Assembly: GCA_028641055.1 (NCBI GenBank) | Contig: CM054059.1 | Span: 46,450,477 to 46,514,476 of the forward strand | Reading direction: 5' to 3' | Length of the DNA: 64,000 nucleotides | Origin: Alopecurus myosuroides | Taxonomy: Eukaryota; Streptophyta; Magnoliopsida; Poales; Poaceae | Part shown: positions 30,832-41,367 of the stretch, one piece after another | How positions within the stretch are numbered: the first letter of the stretch is position 1 | Layout of the letters: every line of letters begins with the position of its first letter | Notes under the pieces: model-generated | What the model saw: only the letters and a program-made list of their open reading frames with translations | Database searches by the model: none | Told to the model about the DNA's origin: nothing | Made by a program: the position numbers and the translations under genes

Positions 30832-33822
30832 TGACAAAAAGCACGGATGGTTCTAGAAAAAGGGAATCATGGATGCTGTTTTTTTTTTGACCTTAATTTA
30901 TGTGGTATTATAGCTAAGAAATGCATTTGCTCTTGTATTTTTACAGTTTATACTTTTTTACCGAGCACAACCTGCATCAGAAATTCAGAGGAGCAGATGC
31001 GTTGATGATTACAAATATAAAAGAATTGCTTCCGAACAAAATAGGCTACAGAATGTTCTTTATAATTGACTGTCCAATGGCCCGATGATCAATTACACTT
31101 ATATGTGTACACATTTTGACATTTAATGTGGAAGTTCTCAAACTAGATAAGGGGGCAAAATTATCTGTACACTGTACTGTAAGCCTTTTCCTACTCGGGC
31201 CGCATTGCTTCGTGAGATTAGCAAGTCCTAGAATCAATATCACCTACAGTCTTCGAATCAAATTCCAGAATCAACATGACCCGCAGCCCTTGATTCCAGT
31301 TTTGTTTAACGAAGATAAACAAAACTTGCATGCCGAGGGGGCAAAGCTTTCATAAAGATGGTGTAGAATACTGAAGCTGCTATTTACGTTCAGCATTTCT
31401 GAAAGTACAGTTTGCATACAGAGATGACAGAGCACACAAGGAAACCATCCGAACCAAGCTTCAGTGAAATGTGTTGAAACTTACAAAACTCGAGATCAAC
31501 CGCGCGCACTCGAATGCCAATGCCCGTTGGCGTCCATGGCAGCGCAGGTACAGAGGGAGCCGCTACAAACATGGTGACCAGAAAATCAGAAAAGAAGGGA
31601 GACAGGCATTGAACCATTTGGTCGAACACTTACAGGGCTCTTCACGACTTCATTTGTCCATGGCGATTGGCGAGCGCACACAGCCGGAGCAAGCACCGAG
31701 AAACCTAAAGTCGCCGCGGCAGGGAAATGGAGGAGCAGCACGTCGCAGGGCCTTGGGTGAGCGAGAGGCATGTCGCGGGCAGGGGAAGCAGCGGAGATGC
31801 TCATGACAGAAGGCACGAGCAGAGTCGGCTCTCAGCGACTGCGACGGCATTGGAGAATGGGGTGGGGAGGAGAGAGAAGTGGGAGCTTGGCTCGGAGGAG
31901 CAATGTCGGGGCCACGGCCTGCCGAGTGGCGAGGGACGCGGGATGGTGCGGCAGGAGCGCAGGGCAAGCTTTTGCTCCGATACCAGCATACCATACCAAT
32001 AGAGCTCGCAAAGGACCTAAAATTTCGGTCTAAGAGCCGATGTATTTCTTTCGATAAAAAATATGAACAACTACATTTTTAATTTAATATATAGATCTGC
32101 TAGAAAATATGGTTCATATTTATTAAATCAATATTATGATGTTTGCATTTCCTTCTATTTATGTTTTGGTCAAATATAAGTTTTAACTTTTGAGTAAATT
32201 TTATAGTACATAATATTCCATTCGTCACAAAATATTTGACTTCCATTTAGATAAATATGGATGAATATATACACTAAAACATATATAAATGCATTTATAT
32301 TTAACCAAACGGAAGTCAAGTATTTTGGCACCCAGTGAGTACGTCTTTTGGAGGTAGGACTAGAAGTGTATGCTAACAATACCTGTTCTCGATTAATTTC
32401 GACTAGCCCAACAATCGATTCTCGATCGAACCAATGGCGGTTGAAAATAACGGCTTAGAATGCTTTCCTCCTCTATTCCACTATAGTTGGTATATTTCTT
32501 CAGGCGTAGTATTCTTTTAAAAATATCGACCTTAGATGCTAATTAATCGACTAAATTCTCCCTTTTAAAAATGATTTGACGAGGAATACTATCTAGATAT
32601 ACCTTGCTAATTGCTAATTAATCAACTAAAAATCACCTGTTTTAAAATACTCAAGCAACGTGCACTCTCAGGTTTACCTTGCTAATTAATCAACTAAAGA
32701 TCAGCTAGTAGACTTCCAAAAAAAACCGCACGACCATCCCAAATATGCGTACATCCACATCGCACACCAAATAAAATGAACAATACTAGTACATAAACAT
32801 CTCACAAATCCAACTCGGCAAGAGGCCTGATCAAAGTGGAACTCTGCAATATCAGTCCATGTATTGATTGATTACAAACCATTCAGCAACATATATTGCA
32901 CATCATAACCAATTGGTCTACCAATTGGAACATCAAGCACAAAATTATCGGATGAAGATGGTCTAGAAAAAACACTAAATACAACAATTTGTAACATGAG
33001 TGAACAATTCCACCACTAGGGGATTCATGTACATAGATAACTACTAAAAATCCTCACTTTCACCGCCCTACGTGATTTGTTTTTCAACTTGACCCAATCT
33101 TGAACCGTATAGGAAAATCACCAAATTCAGAATGCGCAATAAAAACTATCAAATGGTCATACTTAACATCATTATCATCACATCCAAACACCAAATCAAC
33201 CAAAATATACAATTACCAACTCAATCAAAATGCCCAAAAAAAACTCTAGGAAATGTCAACGGGGAAACAAATGAGACAACTCGTTGTAGTTTTGAGGGAT
33301 GCCACCGGGGCCGCGAAGGTGTTTTTCCATCTCTACTGGCACAAACGCCAGCGTAAAGAGGAAGTGGAGGTTTCTTCCCGCCCACTTGCTGTGCATGATT
33401 CTAGCGGGAGGGCTGAGGGGAGGGGGGACGGATGGTTAAAAACAATAAGGAGTGCATGAGACGTACCAGCTTCGCCATGCACGTAACACATGCTTATTTT
33501 CTGACCTGGGCGGAGTTAGATGGTCATGATGCAGGTATGACATCTTTTGGTATCTCTCTTGACAAAATTTCAACTTGTTGTACTAAGCTTCACTCGTGTA
33601 GCAAGTTATCGTACAACTGATGTTATTTAATCTTATAAATATTGATAATTTAAACACATAATTTAGCCAGAGTAACTCTAATTTATAATGTAATTGGTTA
33701 CATTCATGTCACTTATGTTTTTGCAACATATTTTTGTTTTTCTATTTCTCTAAATGTCAACCCCCCCCCCCCCCCTTCCCTCACCCCTCCCCCTTCCAAA
33801 TGGGTCAGTTTCCTAATATCTA
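30832..33822. other. Unassigned DNA between Helitrons H2 and H3
   Basis: No gene is supported. It contains a GC-rich part (31,490-31,990) with overlapping chance frames on both strands, a decayed MITE (32,214-32,341), three diverged repeats of about 75 bp around the word gctaattaatcaactaaa (about 32,537, 32,613 and 32,680), and a run of 15 C at 33,761-33,775. Confidence 0.4.
32214..32341. mobile_element. Degenerate Stowaway-like MITE
   Basis: About 128 bp with diverged terminal inverted repeats. The left end, attccattcgtcacaaaata, matches the complement of the right end, tattttggcacccagtgagt, and both extend into ttgactt. The pattern is that of the Stowaway consensus ctccctccgtcccaaaata. No coding capacity; the ends and the TA duplication are not exact. 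Confidence 0.6.
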
Positions 33823-36800
33823 TCTCTACTACTTAAAAGAAACATTATGTTCCGTCTTCTCCCAGCAGCGCGATACGTCGTCCGTTCGTCCAACTCCCCC
33901 TCGCTGGTTTTTTTTCCTTTCCCCCAAGCATTGACAGCGAACATTAATTGGATGACATTTAATTAGTACCCAAAAATCTGGCTCCTGCATCAGAAGGTCC
34001 ACAGCGAATCAACCAAGACACCACCTCCTTCCCTAATTAGAAGGGCTTGCTCTCCAGGACCGCTACCGCCTCGAGCAGCATAGGCGGCCGGAGATCCACA
34101 CTTGGAGACGACGCCGACCATGAAAGAATCCGGCGCTACCGGCGGTGCAGTTTCTGCTGCTGCTGAGGACCACCATAGGAGGGACGTTGCCGTCAGCCCG
34201 GACAATCCACTCGCCTTCCTCGTGGACAACCATGAGGAGTCGAGGACGACGGCGGCGCTAGAGTAGGTGAGATCTGCGCTCCCTCCGCCAATTCGGTTCG
34301 CTTCGATTTCGTTTTTCACCGGTCGTTGACGTGTTCGCTTTCCTCTTCTCCGCAGTGGGCGCAGCAGCAGCCCGACGTCCATCTCATCTCTTCTCCGACA
34401 TGCAGCCGCAGTAAGATCTGGGCCGATGTTCTTCTTGGATGGGCGGCCGGAGGAATGATGTCAGAGGTCGGCGCCATGCTGGTCGCACAGGTACCTCTTC
34501 GTTGCGCCCGTGCTGATCGCCATTGACGAAGTGCGTGTACGTCCTGGCGATCCTCGGATTTTGGGGTCAATTTGGGTTTGGACGAACTTGAGTTGTTTAG
34601 TTAGATGTAAAGGAAGCGACCAATGGGCGGATAGATGGGCCGGGCGCCGGAGGATTACTGAGAATATAGCCCTATAATCACGATGAACTTGCACTGCCAT
34701 TTTGGCTGGACATTAGGAGCGGCTATACGCCGGAGTTGATTGCCTAGGTTCGGTCTACTGGTCGGATCTCTGTCAATATTTGGTTGATGCGGCAGCTTTA
34801 GGGATCATGTGTTTTTGACGATTCATTGTTCCTTTCTTTAGGTCCAGAATTTTCACAAATGATGCATTCCTTGCTGGCTGGATCCTCTACCTTGGACCTC
34901 TTTGAGAACGGGAAAGTTGAATGGTGCTCTTGAGAGGGAAATAAATTTGAAGGTAAAGCTCTCTGTTGCACTTGCACATAGGTCTTTTTGTATCGTCATA
35001 TGAATGAGAGGTGCCTCTTTTTGTATCATCTCATTTGTTTCTTCTGAATAAAACTATTGCTGGATTCATTTGAAGAATTGTGCGCACCTTAAACTTGCGG
35101 CAGTCTGGGAATCACAATTTTGGGTAATCTGCTCTGCATAAGCATATCTGTTTTTCCGTATGCGTATGCTTTCTTCACGTTCAACTCTGATGAAAATAAT
35201 TATCTCTACAAGTTATGCAACATCTTGTTAATTTTGTTGTTTATGTCTCTCCTTTGTTTGTGTTTCAATTGTAGGGATTATGAAAAGCAAGGTTTACGTC
35301 CATTAGCGAGAGTTCATGTTAGGTGAACCTTCTTCTACTCGTTATAGTTTTTCGAATGAAGTGCCAAATTGGACATCTCTTAAATGTAAGTACTGATTGT
35401 ATAGTGCATGGCTATATCTTTTTTTAATAGGCTAATTCGGTACAGAAATGTCATGATAATAGTCTGCACACTGTTATTTTAGAAAGCGAGAGCAGTGTGT
35501 ACAATATCTAAATCCGAACTCGATATATTTCCTTCTATTTTATAAGCTGATCTCGTACTCAAGAGTCATTGTAAAAGCCTATGCCTTTTAATCTGAAAAG
35601 AGAGAATAGTGTGCACGGTTCCTAAATCAGAACTCCCTTCTTCTACTTTCTCATTTCAGGGCTTTGACAAAAAAAGGGAGCCCGTAACTTCTTTGACGCT
35701 TGTTTGGTTCATCACAGAGTTGGATAAAGATGCAGGAATTTGCAAGGAGATGTTTGCAGCAGGATTCTTCTCATACCGAGAGGCTTGGCGTAGCTGGCTT
35801 CTACCTTAGACTTTGATGGTTGGCCGGCAATCCTTCTCTTGGTATCTTTTAATTTTTAAGTTTTGAAGTAATATAGTACTTACTGAAAAGGCCTTGAAAA
35901 CATTATCCGTACGGCACAACTTGCAGAATCCTGAAATTGTTATCTAAATGAACCTGGATGTACAACTTCCAGTACGAACATTCTCAAGAATTCTCTATAC
36001 TCAATGGCTTTCTCTATGATATATTATTGTATTGTAGACTAAACCAGGTCCAGTTTTGGTGGCCGTCAGCCCCTTTTAAGAAGGTTACAATGGACTGTCC
36101 ACATGTTCATCCAGTAGACGATTTAGCCATTTGTAAAATGAAAATAGGCCAGTCTGATGTTATTGTCACATCTTTCTTGCTGGTGTTATCTACATTTTTT
36201 ATGAAAGTATGTACATTATGAGATGAAGATGATTCAAAAGGTAGCTGAAAATTATATGGTTGATCCAGTGGGATTCATATAGAATAGCTAATGGAGTCGG
36301 ATTAATTGTGTTATTGAGATTGGTATGGTTTCATTTTCTGCTACTTTTCTGTCAGCTTAATAAAATATTTAATTACTTTTATGTCGACTTAATAGAATTT
36401 TTAATTACTTAACTAGCCAAATTTACTTATATTATTTCGGTTCACACCATCGCAGGTATTCATTGGTAGATAAGTACATCCATTTTGAATCATTTCAGTT
36501 CACACCATCGCAGTTCTTCATCATTGCCGAAGATATTCGGAGCTCACTTGCATCACATGTCTTTGCCTCCCGTTTGGTTCATTACAAAGTGGGATAAAGG
36601 TGCAGAAATCTACAAGGAGAAATCTTCAGAGGATTCTGCTCATACCACGAGCTGGCTTTCCTGGACTTTGATGGTTGGCCGACACTTCTCTTGGTATCCT
36701 TTGATTTTTAAGTTTTGAAGTGATATGGTACTTAATGAAAAGGCCTTGAAAACATGATATTTATGCAAGTGGGATCTAGGTGAGCTGATATGGACGAGAG

Positions 36801-37044
36801 AGTGAAATATACCAGACTCAAAACATGATATTTATGCAAGTGGGATTTAGATTTTTTTTTATCGTCACTTGGTCCATTCTTTCAATGCATATATCATCAC
36901 ATTATAGCGTTTTCCAGCATTTCAAATAAAGTGGCATCTTATTTCTGTTCCAAATATGGTAACTTTCACATGCATTATTATGTTTACACATGCATCGAGA
37001 AAAAAAAATTAAGTGACCGTGGCAACGCACGGGCATTCAACTAG
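33823..37044 (+). mobile_element. Non-autonomous Helitron H3
   Basis: A 3,222-bp Helitron-like element. It starts TCTCTACTACTTAAAAG after an A (33,822). It ends with a hairpin (ccgtg-gcaacg-cacgg), 12 bases, and CTAG before a T (37,045). No Rep/helicase frame is present. It contains a short GC-rich reading frame at 34,120-34,266, followed by splice-like sites (gtgag at 34,267, cttctccgcag near 34,355). It also holds two diverged copies of a segment of about 200 bp at 35,690-35,910 and 36,570-36,760, both with GGTTCATYACARAGTKGGAT and ttttaagttttgaagt. Confidence 0.8.
34120..34266 (+). pseudogene. Possible captured gene fragment in Helitron H3
   Basis: A 48-residue frame (MKESGATGGAVSAAAEDHHR and on) ends in TAG, immediately followed by a donor-like gtgag. 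About 90 bp later cttctccgcag precedes a second GC-rich stretch that ends at a cag-gtaag-like cagtaag. Codon composition differs from the AT-rich surroundings. I do not recognise the protein. Captured exons in Helitrons are common in grasses, but here it is only an inference. Confidence 0.35.
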
Positions 37045-37110
37045 TACAACCTAAAATAAACCCACATATCCTCATTTAGCACCAAATGAACCCGGGGCAC
37101 TTGGAGTACG

Positions 37111-38610
37111 TGATGACCCACAAGTATAGGGGGTATATCGTGGCACTTTCGATAAATAAGAGTGTCGAACCCAACGAGGAGCAGAAGGTGTTAACAAGTA
37201 GGTTGGATAAAGGATTCACTATAAACACTAGCAGACATACTTTTTGTGGTTTTTGATATAGCAGATAAATAAAATGTGAGTAAATAAAAGACGGTAAATA
37301 GAATTGCAGCGAGTGGTCCAATCCTTTTGAGAGCAAAGGACAAGCCAGTTGTTTTACTTATGATTATCAAACGTTTTCAAGGACACATGGGAATTTTGTC
37401 AAGCGCTTTCGTTTCATATAGTTGATTAATATTTATTGTTTTGATAGGTGTTGTGTGGGTGAACCTATGCTAATGCACCGCCCAACTAGCACTAATACAT
37501 ACTTGTGATTATACCCCTTGCATGCATCCGCAACTACAAGAAATTAATTAAGATAAATCTAACCACATCCTTAAACTCTAGGATCCTACACTCCCTCGTG
37601 CATCGGTTTCCTAACATGGGTTTAAGTTTCTGTCACTCCAGCAACCCCACAATTAGGAGCCAAATACACAATGCATCCCTCTAGGGCCATAAAGGTGAAG
37701 TGTCATGTAGTCGACGTTCACATGACACCACTAGAATAATAACACCACAACTTAAATATCAAACCACTAGGTATTACTTCAACATAATTTCACTACTAAC
37801 ATCTTGACTTCTCCCATGTCCTCAAGAACTAAACGAACTAATCACAAAAAATCATATGGATCATAATCAGAGGTGATATAATGATGAATAACAATCTGGT
37901 CATCAAGTGCAAACACCAATAAATCTCACAAGCATCAACTACTAACAAGTAATCCACATCGGGAGAGAGATCTAGTGAAGAACACCGATATAGAACCCTA
38001 ATTGTTACAGAGGGATGAAGGTGGACGGTGAGGGTGAGGGTGCGGGTGGTGATGACGATGATGATCTTGATGATGCCCGGAGAGATGACGGTGACAATGG
38101 CGATGATTTCCCCTCTTCGGAGAGGAATTTCCTTGGCAGATTTCTCCATGCCAGAGAGCTTTTCTCTCTCTGTTGTTTTTCGCGCCGAGGAGACAGAGGA
38201 ATATTTCCTCGGTGGTTTATGTGGCTTAGGGTTAAATCGGGGTCAAGTACGCGAAAGGAGGTGGCCGGAGGTGGGCGAGGGTGGCCACGCCACCTCCAGG
38301 CGCGGCTAAGGGGGGCGCGCCCCTAGTGGTGTGGGCCCCTGGTGTCCCCCTCCGGGTCTCCTCGTGGCTGGCTCCCTCTTCCGGACTTCTAAGACTCTTT
38401 CTATGCTCCCCTTCTTCTTCTAATCTTCTGAAATAGGGTATCTTGACTGTGCTTTTTCGACCAGATTTCTGGTCCCGGTGTTTATTCTCCAATAATTATT
38501 AAACATGCAAAATAAGATGAAATAACATAAGTAATGCATCATAATATGAAATATATCGATGAATAACAGAAAATTGCAATATAAAACAGTGATGCAAAAT
38601 GGACGTATCA
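37111..38610 (-). repeat. Athila-lineage 3' LTR (first of three)
   Basis: A 1,500-bp LTR. On the plus strand it runs from TGATGACCCACAAGTATAGG to GGACGTATCA; as a minus-strand element it starts TGATACGTCC and ends GGGTCATCA. The polypurine tract lies directly next to its 38610 side, so it is the 3' LTR. It is longer than the 5' LTR at 48,412 (1,209 bp), which has lost about 300 bp. The flank at 37,106-37,110 (gtacg) does not match the flank beyond 49,620 (aacac). Confidence 0.85.
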
Positions 38611-38624
38611 ACTCCCCCAAGCTT
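38611..38624 (-). other. Polypurine tract of the Athila element
   Basis: The minus strand reads AAGCTTGGGGGAGT immediately before the LTR start. This is the expected primer site for plus-strand DNA synthesis. The same 14 bases also occur inside the element at 43,058-43,071. Confidence 0.75.
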
Positions 38625-40892
38625 AGATCTCTGTTGTCCCCAAGCGAAACTGAACTCGGTAAACATGGCCACGGGTTTATGGAGTGAGGTGTCGATAAAT
38701 AAAATACGGACAAGAAGCATCACATCTATCAATACACAATTCATTTTAGACAGCGACTTCCTCTCATATAATTTAACTTGAAACGAGTAGAGGGAATCAC
38801 AATAAAGGTGCAAAAAGGAAATCATAATTGGTGAAGGCAAACTTCATTCTTGGTCACGGAACAATTAACAGATTGTACTTATCTTTCTATCAGAGTCTTT
38901 ATATTAGAACTTATATTGTAGAGTTTAACATGCTCAGTCATAACAGTCTCTTTGCGGTCATTGATAACTTTTAACGTGATATTCAATTAGATAAGAACAT
39001 TTGTAGTAAGCAAGGAAGGATAAAGTACATGATTGAATAAATCAACATATAAATGGATCGATCACTACAACGCAAATGCTTGCTTAAGACAAAAATGGGT
39101 AGGTTTACTGACTCAACATAAAGGTAAAAGATAGGCCCGTCGCAGAGGTAAGCAAGGATTAACTCATGTGATAGAGCTTTTCATTTGATAAACAGAGGTA
39201 TTGAAAACAAGTTTTGAGAGTGGTGTATGTTTATATCAACGAATCACAAACAGAAAATGCGGTACGTCATAAGCACCCTAGACCTTACAAGAGCGCTCCC
39301 ATTGAAGGACGCTACTGGTGTAGTAGATCATCCCTCTTCTCTTTTGTTTACACGATGATGCTTTGACTGATAAATCAGGGGCAAAAATATTGAAGAGAAT
39401 TTTATAGTAACCAATTTTGGGGCTGGGCACCCCGCTGCCATCTCTTCTATCATTTTGGATAAGCGGATGAAGCCACTGGTCCACATGTGTAAAGTCCAAT
39501 CAACAAGTGAGATAAAGATTCTCTATTTGCGTCCTCGTGAGCTAAAAAGGGGCACAAAATAGGGGTAATTTTGAAGATTTAAAGGTAGCACACAAGCAAT
39601 TTACTTGGAGTGGTGGTTAAATACCACATATAGGTAGGTATGGTGGAGACGAATGGCATGGTTTTTGGGGCTCAAGGTTTGCATGCACGAGAAGCATTCC
39701 CTCTCAGTACAGGTTTTGGGCTAGCAAGGTTGGGTAGAAAGCATACGAGTTGAGGGAAAACAAACAAATATACATATCATAGAACAAGCCAAGGGGATGC
39801 CAATACCAATGATCAATTAATTCTTCGGTGGTGGTGGCAAACTCTTCTAAATCAAGGCATGGAAACGCTCCATCATCTCGCGAAATTTGTCAGTCTCCTC
39901 TTGAAGTATCTCTACCTCTGTCCTTAGAGCTCGATATCGATCGCATAACTCATCTGTGACTCGAAGAGCTTCCTCTACTCCAGGGATGGGGTTGAGACCT
40001 GGAACTGATGGTCTTGGTCTCTACATATTACAAGAAGAAACACTTCCAGCGTTACTTGATGGCATCCTCTTTGCTTCCATGTTGACGTCCTGGTCCATGT
40101 TCCTGCAGTTGGGGCCTTGGAGATCATCTTCCATCGGCTCCTTCCCCTTGTTGTTGTTGTTTCTAGAGGCTATAGTGCTTCTAAAACTGAAAACAGACCG
40201 TGACACAAACAAATCGAAACGAAAGCACAACAAGAAAATGATATACGGACCTTAGGGGATCCAGGGGATTATATAAAAAATATACGTAACAAAATGAAGG
40301 TGCAGTGCGAAAACGGGTCAGAGAGGGGCTCCAAGGCCCCCACACCATAGGCTGGCATGGCCAGGGGTGGGCCCACCCCCCCTAGGTGGTGTGGTGCCCT
40401 CGGGCATCGTCTCCTACCCTTCTTCGGCTCAATATTTTTCATATTCTCCATAGATGACAAAATTATAAGTTGGAAAGTAATACACGAACCTTTTCTTAAC
40501 AAAACCGTTACCTATTCAAAAACGGACTCTGCAGTTGCTGAAATCTTCCCTATAATAAACTTCTCCAGAGTCACCACTTGAATAATATCAACATCTTCAT
40601 CATAAGAATCCCCGGAAATATAATGTTTGAGTCTTTGCCTATTCCCCACTTGTGTAGTGCTATATTTAAGGGAAGCAATTTTGATTGCACCCGAATGATA
40701 CACCTCTTCGGTAACGTAGGGTCCTGCCCATCTAGAGAGTAATTTTCCTGCAAAAAATATGAGATGAGACCTATACAATAAAACCTTATTTAAGAATTCT
40801 CCTATCATGCCATTGTTTAACTTTCTCTTTAAAGAGTCTAGTATTTTCATAAGCTTCACTTCTCCGGAGTCACCATTATATAAGGAGACATA
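38625..40892 (-). mobile_element. Partial Athila internal unit (end of pol to polypurine tract)
   Basis: This matches 41,368-44,245 in the same orientation, with internal gaps. It includes a short coiled-coil scrap (about 39,850-39,990) and the last part of the integrase frame (40,512-40,859, with LLSRWAGPYVTEEVYHSGAI and QRLKHYISGDSYDEDVD). At about 40,860-40,892 sequence like that near 44,240 is joined to sequence like that near 44,395 and then directly to an LTR, which is a deletion junction. Confidence 0.75.
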
Positions 40893-41353
40893 CCATGCCG
40901 GAGAGCTTTTCTCTCTCTGGTGTTTTCCTCCTAGAGGCGGCGACGGAATAATTCTTCGATGATGTTCACGGGCTTAGGGTTCCCTCCGGGTCAAGTACGT
41001 GAAAGGGGGCGCCCAGGAGTGGGACAGGGGGGCCATACCACCCCCAGGCGCGGTCGGGGGGCGCCTGGTGGTGTGGGCCCCAGGTGGCCCCCATCCGGGT
41101 GCCCTTCTGGCTCACATCCTCCTCGGAACTTCTAAGACTCCTCGAGTATCCCCCCTCTTCTTCTAATCTTCTGAAATAGGGTATCTCGACGGTGCTTTTT
41201 CCATGAGATTTCTGGTTCCGGTGTTTATTCTCCCATAATTATTAAACATGCAAAGTAAGATGGAATAACATAAGTAATGTATCATAACATGAAATATATC
41301 GATTAATAACAGAAAATAACGATATAAAATAGTGATGCAAAATGTACGTATCA
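40893..41353 (-). repeat. Truncated middle LTR of the Athila structure
   Basis: About 461 bp that match 38,146-38,610, from ccatgccggagagcttttct to GTACGTATCA. Only the 5' third of the LTR (minus orientation) is present. A polypurine-like tract (actctcccaagctt on the plus strand) follows at 41,354-41,367. It lies between two internal regions, giving an LTR-internal-LTR-internal-LTR order. Confidence 0.8.
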
Positions 41354-41367
41354 ACTCTCCCAAGCTT

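Noticed and set aside
31470..32035. Arg/Gly-rich overlapping frames between Helitrons
   Set aside because: Same compositional effect on both strands; no start context, splice structure or homologue recognised.
33761..33775. Poly-C run as a regulatory or structural element
   Set aside because: A simple homopolymer next to a Helitron border, with no other support.
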